From: Enterococcus ureasiticus
Lineage (GTDB): Bacteria > Bacillota > Bacilli > Lactobacillales > Enterococcaceae
Assembly: GCF_001730285.1 (NCBI RefSeq)
Contig: NZ_MIJZ01000015.1
Span: 186,001 to 250,000 of the forward strand
Reading direction: 5' to 3'
Length of the DNA stretch: 64,000 nucleotides
The first letter of the stretch is position 1. Each line of letters starts with the position of its first letter. The position numbers and the translations under genes are program-made. The notes beneath the pieces are model-generated. The model ran no database searches. It had not been told where the DNA came from and was given only the letters and a program-made list of their open reading frames with translations. Below, one piece after another: positions 9,150-19,036 of the stretch.

Positions 9150-10393
9150 TGGTTAAAATTCACCCATTTAAAAGCATTCGACCAGCCGCTGAGTTCAGTG
9201 AAAAAATTGCTACATTGCCTTATGATGTTTTAAGTTCTGATGAGGCGCGCGAACTTGGTGAAAATAACTCTTATTCTTACTTGCATATCGACAAAGCTGA
9301 AATCGATTTACCTGAAACACTTTCGCCTTATGATGATCAAGTTTACGAAAAAGCGGCTAATAATTTACAAACATTTTTACAAAAACAATGGCTGATTCAA
9401 GATGACAAACCACTTTTATACCTTTACGAATTAACGATGAACGGACGAGCTCAAACTGGTCTTGTAACCTGTACTTCAATCTCTGATTACACGGAAGGTA
9501 AGATCAAAAAACATGAATTTACCCGTCCAGAAAAAGAAGTCGATCGCATTCGCCATATTGAAGCGTGCGATGCGAATACTAGTCCGATTTTTCTAACTTA
9601 CCGAAAAAACAAACAGATCCAAACGTTAACGGACGACTGGAAAAAAACTCACGATCCCGTCTATGATTTCACGAGTTTTCATGAAGTCACTCACCGTGTT
9701 TGGCTTGTAGATAAACCAGAAGTGATCGAACAACTCGTTACGACTTTTGCTCAAGATGTGCCCGCTTTATATATTGCAGACGGCCATCACCGGACAGAAT
9801 CAGCGGTCAAAGTTGGACAAAAGAAAAAAGCTGCTCATCCTGACGCTACTGAAACAGCAGAATTCAACTACTTTTTATCCGTGATTTTTCCTAAAGAAGA
9901 ATTGGAAATTTTAGATTATAATCGTGTTGTGAATGTTCCAATCGAAGCTGATTTCTTCGATCGTTTGGAAAAGAGTTTCACGGTCACAAAAACAAACACA
10001 GGAAAACCTGCTCAACCGAAAATGTTTGGTATGTATTTGGATGGTCAGTGGTACGCACTAACTGCTAAAGAGGCAATTCTATCCGACGATCCAGTTGATC
10101 GTTTGGATGTTTCTTTACTGCAAAATCATGTATTAGCAGCCATTTTCGATATTCAAGATGTGCGGACAGATAAACGGATCGATTTTGTTGGCGGCATTCG
10201 TGGAATGAAAGAATTAGAGCAACTAGTGGATAGCGGACAATGGTCAGCAGCTTTTGCTATTTATCCAACGACGATGGATGATTTATTAAATGTTGCGGAT
10301 GCGGGTAAAATCATGCCTCCAAAATCAACTTGGTTTGAACCTAAATTATTGAGTGGATTATTTGTTCATGATTTAGAGACAAAAGACCTATAA
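9149..10393 (+). CDS. DUF1015 family protein linked to serine synthesis
   Basis: A 414-residue cytoplasmic protein of the DUF1015 family, recognisable by IHPFKSIRPA near the start and by YIADGHHRTESAVKV in the middle. No membrane segments are visible. Its start overlaps the serA stop (TAATG), so it belongs to the serC-serA operon. Serine genes and DUF1015 genes are often neighbours in Firmicutes, which suggests a role tied to serine or phosphoserine metabolism, but I do not know a proven reaction for this member. Confidence 0.85.
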   Translation: MVKIHPFKSIRPAAEFSEKIATLPYDVLSSDEARELGENNSYSYLHIDKAEIDLPETLSPYDDQVYEKAANNLQTFLQKQWLIQDDKPLLYLYELTMNGRAQTGLVTCTSISDYTEGKIKKHEFTRPEKEVDRIRHIEACDANTSPIFLTYRKNKQIQTLTDDWKKTHDPVYDFTSFHEVTHRVWLVDKPEVIEQLVTTFAQDVPALYIADGHHRTESAVKVGQKKKAAHPDATETAEFNYFLSVIFPKEELEILDYNRVVNVPIEADFFDRLEKSFTVTKTNTGKPAQPKMFGMYLDGQWYALTAKEAILSDDPVDRLDVSLLQNHVLAAIFDIQDVRTDKRIDFVGGIRGMKELEQLVDSGQWSAAFAIYPTTMDDLLNVADAGKIMPPKSTWFEPKLLSGLFVHDLETKDL

Positions 10394-10419
10394 AGCTGTA
10401 AAATAGAAGAATAAAATCT

Positions 10420-10454
10420 AAGCTTGGACAAAAGCCAAATTTTTGTCCAAGCTT
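10420..10454. terminator. Perfect 14-bp inverted repeat between the serine and proline operons
   Basis: AAGCTTGGACAAAA (10420-10433) pairs perfectly with TTTTGTCCAAGCTT (10441-10454) around a short loop. It probably ends the serine operon, but no U tract follows, so a leader structure for proB is an alternative. Confidence 0.55.
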
Positions 10455-10492
10455 TCTTGCAAATAAACACCTGGAAAGAAACGAGGGCAACC

Positions 10493-11287
10493 ATGCGAAA
10501 ACAATTAAAAGAAGCACAACGAATCGTCATCAAAGTTGGGACAAGTACATTGATTTACCCCAATGGAAATATCAATTTAAGCGCCATTGACCAATTGGCC
10601 TTTACCTTATCCGATTTGCGTAACCAAGATAAAGAGATCATCTTAGTGTCATCTGGTGCGATCGGTGTAGGTTTAAATAAGTTAAACATGGACAAACGAC
10701 CCCCGACCATTCCAGAACAACAAGCAGTAGCCGCAGTGGGACAAGCGGAGTTGATGAACATTTACAATCAACGCTTTTTGACTTACAGCCAGCAAATCGC
10801 CCAATTATTATTGACCAGAGACGTGATCGAATATCCTGAGAGTCGCAAAAACGTAACCAACACAATAGAACAACTCCTGCAAATGGGCATCATTCCTGTT
10901 ATCAATGAAAATGATACTGTGGCAATCGATGAATTAGATCATCTGACAAAATTCGGTGACAATGATCAATTATCGGCAATCGTAGCCCAACTGATCCAAG
11001 CAGATGCGTTGATCATGTTATCCGATATTGATGGATTTTTCTCTGATAATCCGAATACCAATAAAGACGCCACCCTTTTCTCTGAAATCAATGAGATCAA
11101 TGACGATCTTTTACAATTAGCTGGTGGCAAGGGCAGTCGCTTTGGAACGGGCGGTATGTACAGTAAATTGAAAGCCGCAGAACGCGTACTAGCACATAAT
11201 GGGGCTATGATTTTAGCAAACGGGCAGCAACCTAAGATTATTTTTGATATTTTAAATGGTGAAATGATTGGTACGTTATTTATTTAG
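10493..11287 (+). CDS. proB: Glutamate 5-kinase
   Basis: Phosphorylates glutamate to gamma-glutamyl phosphate, the first step of proline synthesis. The ATG at 10493 gives a 264-residue enzyme beginning [20 protein letters not shown], which matches the family start. The longer frame from 10424 would begin inside the preceding hairpin and adds 23 unrelated residues. Motifs include [24 protein letters not shown] and [17 protein letters not shown]. It lacks the C-terminal PUA domain, as in short Gram-positive forms. The ribosome site (GAGGG) is modest. proA follows 22 bp later. Confidence 0.95.
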   Translation: MRKQLKEAQRIVIKVGTSTLIYPNGNINLSAIDQLAFTLSDLRNQDKEIILVSSGAIGVGLNKLNMDKRPPTIPEQQAVAAVGQAELMNIYNQRFLTYSQQIAQLLLTRDVIEYPESRKNVTNTIEQLLQMGIIPVINENDTVAIDELDHLTKFGDNDQLSAIVAQLIQADALIMLSDIDGFFSDNPNTNKDATLFSEINEINDDLLQLAGGKGSRFGTGGMYSKLKAAERVLAHNGAMILANGQQPKIIFDILNGEMIGTLFI

Positions 11288-11309
11288 TTCGAAAAAGGAG
11301 GAACGCTTC

Positions 11310-12557
11310 ATGACTGATTTAGCACAATTAGGCAAACAAGCGAAAGAAACAGCTTATCAACTAGGTTTGATGGACACAAAAACAAAAAATGATCTGTTAC
11401 TGCATATGGCGAATGAACTAGAAAAAAATACTGCTAAAATTTTACTCGAAAATCAAAAAGATTTAGCTACAGCCACAGAAAATGGCATTACTGAAACAAT
11501 GCTAGATCGCTTACGTTTAACTGATGAACGAATTAAAGACATGGCGGATGGTATCCGACAAGTTGCAACTTTACCTGATCCAATCGGTAAAGTCGATAAA
11601 ATGTGGAAAAATGAAGATGGCTTGATGATCGGCAAACAACGTGTGCCACTCGGTGTGATCGGTATCATCTATGAATCTCGTCCAAATGTAACGACAGATG
11701 CGGCAAGTCTTTGTTTTAAAACAGGGAATTCTGTGATTTTACGTGGCGGTAAAGAAGCTTTTCATTCAAATCAAGTCTTGGTAACTGTTTTACAACAAGC
11801 GTTAGAACAAAAGGGTGCTTCTCCTTTTGCGATCCAATTTGTTGATGACACCTCTCGGGAAACGGCTCAAAAATTAATGAAATTAAATGACTATTTAGAT
11901 GTTTTGATCCCTCGTGGCGGCGCTAACTTGATCAAAACAGTCTTAACGACTGCAACTGTTCCAGTAATCGAAACAGGAACCGGCAATTGTCATGTGTATA
12001 TCGACAAAGACGCTCAATTAGAGATGGCAACCAATATCATCGTCAATGCAAAATGCCAACGCCCTTCTGTCTGTAATTCAGCAGAAACTTTATTGATCCA
12101 TCAAGAGGTAGCAGCAGATTTCCTACCTGTTATCGAAAAAGCACTGAATGAATATAATGTGGAATTACGAGCTGATGAACGAGCGTTAGCTATTTTTGAA
12201 CAATCGATCCCAGCCACTGAAGAAGATTGGGAAACAGAGTTTAACGACTTTATTTTAGCCGTTAAAGTTGTGGATTCTTTGGAAGAAGCTATTCAGCATA
12301 TCAATCGCTACAACACTAAGCATTCAGAAAGTATCATTAGTGATAATTATTTTGCTACACAACAATTTTTAAAACAAGTTGACGCAGCAGCAGTTTATGC
12401 TAATGCATCTACACGCTTTACGGATGGTTTTGTTTTTGGCTTTGGTGCTGAGATTGGGATCAGTACGCAAAAGTTACATGCACGTGGACCGATGGGATTA
12501 GATGAACTTACTTCTACGAAATATATTGTTTATGGTGATGGACAGTATCGGAAGTAA
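11310..12557 (+). CDS. proA: Gamma-glutamyl phosphate reductase
   Basis: Reduces gamma-glutamyl phosphate to glutamate-5-semialdehyde with NADPH, the second step of proline synthesis. The start at 11310 follows AAAGGAGG and gives a normal 415 residues; an upstream in-frame ATG at 11268 would overlap proB without a site. The nucleophilic cysteine lies in [19 protein letters not shown], and [19 protein letters not shown] is the characteristic C-terminal segment. It is the last gene of the proBA operon, followed by a strong terminator. Confidence 0.97.
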   Translation: MTDLAQLGKQAKETAYQLGLMDTKTKNDLLLHMANELEKNTAKILLENQKDLATATENGITETMLDRLRLTDERIKDMADGIRQVATLPDPIGKVDKMWKNEDGLMIGKQRVPLGVIGIIYESRPNVTTDAASLCFKTGNSVILRGGKEAFHSNQVLVTVLQQALEQKGASPFAIQFVDDTSRETAQKLMKLNDYLDVLIPRGGANLIKTVLTTATVPVIETGTGNCHVYIDKDAQLEMATNIIVNAKCQRPSVCNSAETLLIHQEVAADFLPVIEKALNEYNVELRADERALAIFEQSIPATEEDWETEFNDFILAVKVVDSLEEAIQHINRYNTKHSESIISDNYFATQQFLKQVDAAAVYANASTRFTDGFVFGFGAEIGISTQKLHARGPMGLDELTSTKYIVYGDGQYRK

Positions 12558-12566
12558 ATATTAACA

Positions 12567-12614
12567 AATGACCAATACAATTATCTATATAGAATTGTAT
12601 TGGTCATTGCTTTT
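12567..12614. terminator. Strong bidirectional terminator after proA
   Basis: Perfect 16-bp stem: AATGACCAATACAATT (12567-12582) with AATTGTATTGGTCATT (12593-12608), followed by GCTTTTATT. It separates convergent proA and the HTH gene. Confidence 0.85.
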
Positions 12615-12615
12615 A

Positions 12616-13296
12616 TTAATGGTGAGTTGGCTCATCCTCTGCACTCGGAGCTTCTTCATATTCTTTATGCATTATGTCTCTGTACATCCCTGGAATTGAA
12701 TCCCAAGAAACAAAGGATATGCGCCGTACATATAATCCTTTGTGTTGCACTAAAGCATAATTTTTCCCTTCTGGAGATTGTCCTCCCTTAAAATCTAATC
12801 TAGTTCCTTCACCAAATGGATCATCTATAACCCAAATATCCTTGTATGGATCTGGAATTTGCAGCTCTTTACTACTTTCTTCATACTCTTTTCCCCCATT
12901 ATAAGTAACGTTAGTCGGTAATGTAGCATAGCCTATTTTCATTTCCATAAAGGGGTTGAATCTGTCTATCCACTGATTCTTGTATTGATACGTATTCAAA
13001 AAAATGATTGTTCCTAAAAAAATAGTTATAGTCGCAATCAATGCATATCGATAAACTTTTTTTAATTTTAAATCAGCATCGATCCTTTTTATCATTTTAG
13101 CATCTCCTCTCATAAATTCATCCAACGTAATATCAAATAATTCACTGAGCGTAATCAACATTGCAACATCAGGATATGTGCGCCCTGTTTCCCAGCTAGA
13201 AATTGTTTTATCTGAAACATTGACTTTTTCTGCTAATTCTTTTTGAGTCCATTCATGCTTAATTCGATATTTTTTCAATTGATTTCTTAATTCCAT
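12616..13296 (-). CDS. HTH (Xre-type) regulator with a membrane anchor
   Basis: A 226-residue protein with an N-terminal Xre/Cro helix-turn-helix (about residues 5-60; WTQKELAEKVNVSDKTISSW, then GRTYPDVAMLITLSELFDI). A single membrane segment follows at about 80-103 (ALIATITIFLGTIIFLNTY), then an extracytoplasmic domain of about 120 residues without recognised motifs. This layout fits membrane-tethered regulators that sense an external or membrane signal. The ATG follows AAAGGAG. It stands alone between terminators, so its target is unknown. Confidence 0.8.
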   Translation of the reverse strand: MELRNQLKKYRIKHEWTQKELAEKVNVSDKTISSWETGRTYPDVAMLITLSELFDITLDEFMRGDAKMIKRIDADLKLKKVYRYALIATITIFLGTIIFLNTYQYKNQWIDRFNPFMEMKIGYATLPTNVTYNGGKEYEESSKELQIPDPYKDIWVIDDPFGEGTRLDFKGGQSPEGKNYALVQHKGLYVRRISFVSWDSIPGMYRDIMHKEYEEAPSAEDEPTHH

Positions 13297-13561
13297 TAAC
13301 TAAACTCCTTTCTAATTACAATATAAAATGAGAGAGATTCCTATGCTACCTTGTATCTGTAGAATGAGGAATACAAGAAGCTCTATGGTTTGTAGAACAC
13401 CTATAAATCAACGTTTCTATACTGATTTATTATACCAAAAACGTTCAGTTCAAACATCGCTGTTTTTACTTTGGAAAAAATAAAAATATACAATTAAATC
13501 TCCTTTTGCTACACTGTTTATAAATAAATGAACAACTTATACACACAAAAGGGGGAGTTTC

Positions 13562-14389
13562 ATGAAACGCGATGGTCACACCCACACAGAATTTTGTCCA
13601 CATGGAAAAGTTGAGGATACAGAATTACTGATTCAGCGTGCAATCAGTCTTGGCTTTAAAGAATACAGCATCACAGAACATGCACCTTTACCTGAAGGCA
13701 TAGAAAAAATTGCAACTGGCGATCTAAACGTATGGACAACTGCATCGATGTCCTTGAATGATGTGGATAACTATTTCAAAAGGATGAATGATCTGCGAAA
13801 AAAGTACGCTTCTGACATTATTATTCACGTTGGATTTGAGCTAGATTATTTTTCAGAATTTGAAGGATGGACCCGTGATTTTTTAGCTGAATACGGACCA
13901 CAAACCGATGACGGGATTTTATCAGTACATTTTCTTAATGGGAAAGGTGGATTACGTGGAATCGACTACTCTTTTGAAGAATATAAGACTGGTGTAGTTG
14001 ATGATTTAGGTAGTTTTGAAAAAGCCCAAAAACGTTACTACCAAAAGGTTTTAGCCTCTTTAGAAGCTGATTTAGGCCCTTTTAAACCTACACGCTTAGG
14101 ACATATTTCTTTATGCCAAAAATTCGAACGTTTCTTTGATGAATCGATTGATTATCCTTCTGAAAATGTCGCACTTGTCCACACCCTTTTAACACGTGTG
14201 CAGCAGGAAAAATACAGCTTAGATTTAAACACTGCTGGATTGTATAAACAAGGTTATCAACAGACTTATCCACAGGTGTGGATAACTAAAAAAGCTGCTG
14301 AATTGGGAATTCCATTGATTTATGGATCAGATACCCATTCATTGGCTGATGTAGGACAAGGATATGAAAAAATCGAGAATTGGCTTTAA
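13562..14389 (+). CDS. PHP-domain phosphatase, histidinol-phosphatase (HisJ/HisK) family
   Basis: A 275-residue metal-dependent phosphoesterase of the PHP superfamily. Metal-binding motifs are visible: DGHTHTEFCPHG at the N-terminus, ITEHAPLP, the Glu in VGFELDYF, RLGHISLC, and YGSDTHSLADVG near the C-terminus. Family members hydrolyse histidinol phosphate. No other histidine genes are in the window, so the physiological substrate may differ. The start follows a GGGGGAG site. A strong terminator comes directly after, so it is monocistronic. Confidence 0.85.
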   Translation: MKRDGHTHTEFCPHGKVEDTELLIQRAISLGFKEYSITEHAPLPEGIEKIATGDLNVWTTASMSLNDVDNYFKRMNDLRKKYASDIIIHVGFELDYFSEFEGWTRDFLAEYGPQTDDGILSVHFLNGKGGLRGIDYSFEEYKTGVVDDLGSFEKAQKRYYQKVLASLEADLGPFKPTRLGHISLCQKFERFFDESIDYPSENVALVHTLLTRVQQEKYSLDLNTAGLYKQGYQQTYPQVWITKKAAELGIPLIYGSDTHSLADVGQGYEKIENWL

Positions 14390-14440
14390 AAAATACTAAG
14401 ATCCGTTGAGGAATTAGCTAACAGATCTTAGTATTTTTTT
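14387..14440 (+). terminator. Rho-independent terminator after the PHP phosphatase
   Basis: AAATACTAAGATC (about 14391-14403) pairs with GATCTTAGTATTT (14424-14436), followed by a T run. The matching A run on the other side lets it serve the convergent minus-strand gene as well. Confidence 0.85.
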
Positions 14441-14450
14441 GTGCTTCTTT

Positions 14451-15461
14451 TTAATTTAAGTCTTCATATTGCGGTATTTTCACTAACTCATAGATTTTGA
14501 TCTGATCCTCATTTCCTGCTATTTCATCAAAATGGATCGTTTGAATCGTAAAATTATCATACATTTTAATGTACATCTGTCTCTTACTTAAATCGTAAAT
14601 AGAAGTATATTGTGTATATTGACGATCTTCCCCTTTGGGTTCGTCTAATTTGACTACGCCTTTGACAATATCAGATGTGGATAAAATGTGGAAAGCTTTA
14701 TTGATAATGTCTTTTTCCCCAACTGGATCACTAAATTTCAACAAATACGCTGCTCGAACAAAACGCGAAGTCGCTGTGTAATCACCAGGAATACCATGCA
14801 TGCCAGAACTCTTGCCTGCTGATAAAATTTTATGATCGTGGAATAGCGCATCTTTTGCATTTTCATCAGATAATCCTGTATAGTTTTCTAAATTCGTCAG
14901 ATGCCAGTCAAACTTAGGACTGTTAGTCATCACACCAACTGGATTTTCATATACAACAAATCCTAATTTTATTGAAGGCTCTACAACGATCGTACGGCCA
15001 GTAGCATCTGTAAACATAAAATGCTGCGGTAAACCTGGTGCTTTACCTTTAACAGAAAGATCTACAATCGCTACATCTAAAATTTTTTCTTCAATTTCTT
15101 GCGTATTCTTACAATTCGCTAACACCCAAAAGACAAATTGTTCTGCTATCAGAGGTAATTTCCCAGCTTTTTTTATTTCTTCAACGCTCGAATAGTGATT
15201 AAATTCCGCAAAATATTGCGTAATCCCACCAAGTCCACATTCATTGACGCCATCAATCACACTCTGAGCGACTTTTTGCTGACTTTCCTTGATTCCTATC
15301 CCTAATACAGAATAAATTGTTTCCCACTTTTCAATGCTTTCAGTAATTTCGATTTTTTTAGGAATTTGCACACCAACATAATCAAACTCAACATTGTATT
15401 CTTGCGTTCTTCCTAAGTAATGATTTCCTTCTAATGATTTTAAGCTAATTCCTGTACACAC
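14451..15461 (-). CDS. Choloylglycine hydrolase/penicillin V acylase family enzyme
   Basis: Predicted 336-residue N-terminal-nucleophile amide hydrolase (linear amide C-N hydrolase family). I place the start at the GTG at 15461: it is 6 nt from an AAGGG site and puts the catalytic Cys at position 2 (M-C-T-G-I). The ATG at 15467 fuses with that site and would need removal of a tripeptide first. Family landmarks include GVMTNSPKFDWHLTNL (active-site Asn) and TATSRFVRAAYL (Arg). The usual R-x-x-D after the first strand is RTQE here, a conservative change that may alter specificity. Substrates in the family include bile salts, penicillin V and N-acyl amino acids or lactones. A second, diverged paralogue is at 31952. 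Confidence 0.85.
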   Translation of the reverse strand: MCTGISLKSLEGNHYLGRTQEYNVEFDYVGVQIPKKIEITESIEKWETIYSVLGIGIKESQQKVAQSVIDGVNECGLGGITQYFAEFNHYSSVEEIKKAGKLPLIAEQFVFWVLANCKNTQEIEEKILDVAIVDLSVKGKAPGLPQHFMFTDATGRTIVVEPSIKLGFVVYENPVGVMTNSPKFDWHLTNLENYTGLSDENAKDALFHDHKILSAGKSSGMHGIPGDYTATSRFVRAAYLLKFSDPVGEKDIINKAFHILSTSDIVKGVVKLDEPKGEDRQYTQYTSIYDLSKRQMYIKMYDNFTIQTIHFDEIAGNEDQIKIYELVKIPQYEDLN

Positions 15462-15664
15462 TGTCATCCCTTACTTTCTAAAAAGATAGTATTATATTTC
15501 CAATTATACTCTAATTATTACAATAACAGCTAATTAAACTATTTTTCCAATTTATTCGCTTATAAACCTTTCGATTTTCTTTAATTTTTTTCATTCTGGC
15601 AATCAATTTTCCAATGGATATGCTAAACTATATATATTCTATTTATTACGTTGTGAGGTTGATT

Positions 15665-18301
15665 ATGAAGAAAAAAATACAAGCATTTATTAAAGAAAAC
15701 TGGCCCTATATGGCCGCTAGTTTTTTCATTCCCTTTTTTGTGATGGTCATTATTTATTTAAGTATCGGCATTTATCCTGGAAGTAGCCGGAGTGTGATGG
15801 CAAGTGATTCCTTTTCACAATTTTCCAACTTCCATGCCAGTTTCAATAACGTACTGCACGGTAAACAAAGTATTTTTTACACGTGGAATGCGTCCCTTGG
15901 TTTAAATTATCTTTCACTGATTTCTTATTACCTTGGTGGGCTATTTACACCTCTCGTTATCTTTTTTAAAAACCAAAATATTCCTGATGCGCTATATTTG
16001 ATCACGTTACTGAAAATCGGTTCAGCTGGGTTAGCTTTTTGGGTATTTGCTAAAAATACCTACAAGATACCCAAATGGGGACATGTCATGCTTAGTGTTC
16101 CGTATGCTTTGATGTCATTTGCTACAGCTCATTCCGAAATTATTATGTGGTTAGACGCGTTTACTTATCTACCACTCGTGATTCTAGGAATTCATCGTCT
16201 GATGGATGAACGAAAACCAACGCTGTTATTTGTTAGTTACCTACTATTATTTATCTCGAATTTTTACATGGGCTTTATGATCGGTGTCTTCTCTTTCCTA
16301 TACTTTATCGCCCGAATGTTGACGAACTGGAAAGTTTATAAACAGCGTATCCTACCTTACGGAATCACCTCTCTTTTAGCAGGTGGCGCTTCGATGATCT
16401 TGGTATTACCAGCTGTCCTAGATTTACGGGCAAATGGGGAGACTTTATCTCAAGTAACTCAGTTTAAAACCGAAGCAACAGCTTTTTGGGATATTGTCAT
16501 GAAAAATATGATTGGCGTCTACGATACAACAAAATATGGCTCGATTCCGTTTATCTATGTAGGTCTGCTTCCATTGATTTTCTGTATCTTTTATTTTGTA
16601 ACAAAAGACATACCACGGAAGAACAAACTACTCTTTGGCAGTCTATTCGTTCTTTTGATTGCTAGTTTTTATATCACACCGTTGAATTTATTTTGGCATG
16701 GTATGCATGCCCCGAATATGTTCTTGTTCCGCTATAGTTTCTTATTTTCTTTCTTAGTGGTTCTGTTAGCGGGTTATGGCTTTGAGAAATTCAAAACGGA
16801 TGATTTAGGCTTGCTAGCTGGTTCTACGATTATGCTGATTGCGATTTTTGCTTTAGCTGAAGGAACGAAAAGTGCAACAAGTTATGACTATATCCCGATT
16901 ACAGCATTCGTTTTGACCGTTTTATTTTTATTACTGTACCTTGCTGGAATCGTTTTTTATCAATTGAAGAAAATACCTATGCATTATCTGATTATCTTGT
17001 TGGTATTACTTGTTTCAGCAGAAGCGTTCATCAATACAAACGCAATGGTGAAAGGGATTCTAAAAGATTGGAATTACGCTTCACGTAGTCTTTATTCTGA
17101 ACCTTATCCATCGATCAAAAAACTAGTGGACAAAACAAAAAAAGAGAATGATGAATTTTATCGTTTAGAAAACCTAAATCCTGTTTCTTCTAATGATAGT
17201 ATCAATTATGGTTACAGCGGTGTCAGCTTGTTTTCTTCTATCAGAAATCGTCATTCCTCTTCTTATTTAAATGACTTAGGTTTCCGTTCTAGAGGAACTG
17301 GCTTGAATATTCGTTATCCAAATAATACGCTGTTAATGGATTCATTCGTTGGAATCAAATACAATATTTCAGAAAGTGATCCATTGAAGTTCGGCTTTTT
17401 CCCAAAAGATAAAGCGAGTAAATTTTCACTATACGAAAATAGTAATGCTTTGCCTTTAGGCTTTTTAGCAGACGAAGATATCTATAAAGTCAAACAACCG
17501 GCCAATGATAATTTAAGCAGTCAAACCGAATTATTCAATGCATTATCTGGGCAAAAAGAAAATTACTTCAAATTTTATCAACCAACAATCATTGATAAAA
17601 AGAATGTCAAAATCGAACAAAATGCAAGTTCGGTAACCTATAAAGAAATCCAAAACAACATCGCAAAAGATATCACCTGGACAGTTGATGTACCTGCAAA
17701 TACGCAAGCGTATCTTAGCTTGTTCCCGACAGATTTTGGTCAGCTGGAAAGTTCTACTGCTACAATGTCTGTAAATGGGACGAGTCAAAAATCGCAAATC
17801 AATATCACAGGTCAATATTATAATATTGGTTACTATGATAAACCAACTAGCGTTACCTTTACTGTCAGCTTCTACGGCACAACAGCGGTCAGCTTTATGG
17901 AGCCAAAAGTTGTTGGCTTAGATACCAAAGCCTTTGAAAGTTCTATTAAAGCGATTCAAGATAAAGGCGCTGATTTAACAGCTAAAGGACGGAAAGCGGT
18001 TGGAACTGTGAATGCAGAGAAAGATCAAGTACTTTTAACAACGATTCCTTATGATAAGGGTTGGAAAGCCTATGTAGATGGGAAAAAAGTACCAATCAAA
18101 TCGTTTAAAAAGGCCTTTGTGAGTATTCCAGTAACGCAAGGTGAACATACGATTGAATTTGTTTATCTGCCGGAAGGGTTTGTGCCGGGCGTGATTCTGT
18201 TTATTATTTGTATTGGTGGGTTTGTGGTTTATGTCAGAGTGACGAGTAAACCGAAACTGGCTTTAGTGAAACCGAATAAGCGCAAACGTAAAAAACGTTA
18301 A
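15665..18301 (+). CDS. YfhO-family multi-membrane glycosyltransferase-like protein
   Basis: An 878-residue polytopic membrane protein of the YfhO family. The N-terminal 440 residues or so form about a dozen hydrophobic helices. A large extracytoplasmic domain follows, with the family-typical tail (TTIPYDKGWKAYVDGKKVP ... VYLPEGFVPG), one last helix and a basic C-terminus (KPNKRKRKKR). The start at 15665 is supported by a GAGG site and a basic MKKKIQ leader; the frame extends to 15614 without a site. YfhO-type proteins are associated with glycosylation of wall polymers such as lipoteichoic acid, so a GT-C-like role at the membrane outer face is likely. Confidence 0.85.
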   Translation: MKKKIQAFIKENWPYMAASFFIPFFVMVIIYLSIGIYPGSSRSVMASDSFSQFSNFHASFNNVLHGKQSIFYTWNASLGLNYLSLISYYLGGLFTPLVIFFKNQNIPDALYLITLLKIGSAGLAFWVFAKNTYKIPKWGHVMLSVPYALMSFATAHSEIIMWLDAFTYLPLVILGIHRLMDERKPTLLFVSYLLLFISNFYMGFMIGVFSFLYFIARMLTNWKVYKQRILPYGITSLLAGGASMILVLPAVLDLRANGETLSQVTQFKTEATAFWDIVMKNMIGVYDTTKYGSIPFIYVGLLPLIFCIFYFVTKDIPRKNKLLFGSLFVLLIASFYITPLNLFWHGMHAPNMFLFRYSFLFSFLVVLLAGYGFEKFKTDDLGLLAGSTIMLIAIFALAEGTKSATSYDYIPITAFVLTVLFLLLYLAGIVFYQLKKIPMHYLIILLVLLVSAEAFINTNAMVKGILKDWNYASRSLYSEPYPSIKKLVDKTKKENDEFYRLENLNPVSSNDSINYGYSGVSLFSSIRNRHSSSYLNDLGFRSRGTGLNIRYPNNTLLMDSFVGIKYNISESDPLKFGFFPKDKASKFSLYENSNALPLGFLADEDIYKVKQPANDNLSSQTELFNALSGQKENYFKFYQPTIIDKKNVKIEQNASSVTYKEIQNNIAKDITWTVDVPANTQAYLSLFPTDFGQLESSTATMSVNGTSQKSQINITGQYYNIGYYDKPTSVTFTVSFYGTTAVSFMEPKVVGLDTKAFESSIKAIQDKGADLTAKGRKAVGTVNAEKDQVLLTTIPYDKGWKAYVDGKKVPIKSFKKAFVSIPVTQGEHTIEFVYLPEGFVPGVILFIICIGGFVVYVRVTSKPKLALVKPNKRKRKKR

Positions 18302-18369
18302 ATTTTCTGATTGAAAAAATAATTGTTCTCTTTTTTAGTCCTATTCATTATAATTTCATGATTCTTATA

Positions 18370-18413
18370 AATCCCTAAAAAGTGTTAAACCAACATTTTT
18401 AGGGATTTTTTTT
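18370..18413 (+). terminator. Terminator after the YfhO gene
   Basis: AATCCCTAAAAA (18370-18381) pairs with TTTTTAGGGATT (18396-18407), followed by a long T run. Confidence 0.9.
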
Positions 18414-18461
18414 GTAATGGCAATCGTAAATTTCTATAAAAAAAATAAAAATAAATTTCGA

Positions 18462-18491
18462 TGAAACCTTTTTGTTAAAATTAGAGTCTAA
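18462..18491 (+). promoter_or_regulatory. ECF-type promoter, likely autoregulatory
   Basis: TGAAACCTTTTT (18462-18473) resembles the AAC-type -35 element of ECF sigma factors. With a 17-bp spacer it is followed by AGTCTA (18485-18490), resembling the CGTC/GTCTA -10 element. It lies just upstream of an ECF sigma gene, which commonly drives its own transcription. Confidence 0.6.
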
Positions 18492-18517
18492 TAGCTATAA
18501 CTGGGAAGGAGAAGTGT

Positions 18518-19036
18518 ATGGAAAAGAGGGAACAAATAAGTTTGGTGGAAAAAGCGAAAAATGGCGACGCACAATCGTTTATAAAACTTTGTGAAGCCTA
18601 TCAAGTCGTGCTATACAATTCTGCTTATAAATTACTTTTAAATAATGAAGATGTAGCCGATTGTCTACAAGAAACTGAAATTCGCGCGTGGCAAAAAATT
18701 CCTAACATCAAAAATGAAGCAGCGTTTAATTCTTGGATTTTTAGAATTATGATCAATATCGCTAAGGACATCTTGAAAAAAAGAGTTGAAACAGTTGAAT
18801 TTGAAGAAAGTTACATGAGCACAAAAGAGAACAGCTACAAAAGATTTAACTTAGAAGAAGAATTTAATAAACTGCCAGATAGATATAAAATCCCTATCAT
18901 TTTACATTATTATGCAGGTTTTAACATAAATGAAATTGCTGAACAACTAAATCTATCTAAAAACACTGTTAAAACAAGGCTTGCACGTGGCAGATTGAAA
19001 TTGAAACTATTTTTGGAAGGAGAAGAGAATGGATAA
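18518..19036 (+). CDS. ECF-type RNA polymerase sigma factor
   Basis: A 172-residue group IV sigma factor. Region 2 spans about residues 20-90 (VADCLQETEIRAWQKI ... NSWIFRIMINIAKDILKKR). Region 4 spans about 110-165, with a typical helix-turn-helix (FNINEIAEQLNLSKNTVKTRLARGR). The ATG follows GGGAAGGAGA. Its end overlaps the start of the next gene by 8 bp, the usual arrangement with a cognate anti-sigma factor. Closest known type is probably the SigV/YlaC/SigW group; the exact subgroup cannot be settled by eye. Confidence 0.9.
   Translation: MEKREQISLVEKAKNGDAQSFIKLCEAYQVVLYNSAYKLLLNNEDVADCLQETEIRAWQKIPNIKNEAAFNSWIFRIMINIAKDILKKRVETVEFEESYMSTKENSYKRFNLEEEFNKLPDRYKIPIILHYYAGFNINEIAEQLNLSKNTVKTRLARGRLKLKLFLEGEENG

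Noticed and set aside
12600-12791. Plus-strand frame after proA
   Set aside because: It starts inside the terminator and is antisense to the HTH gene.
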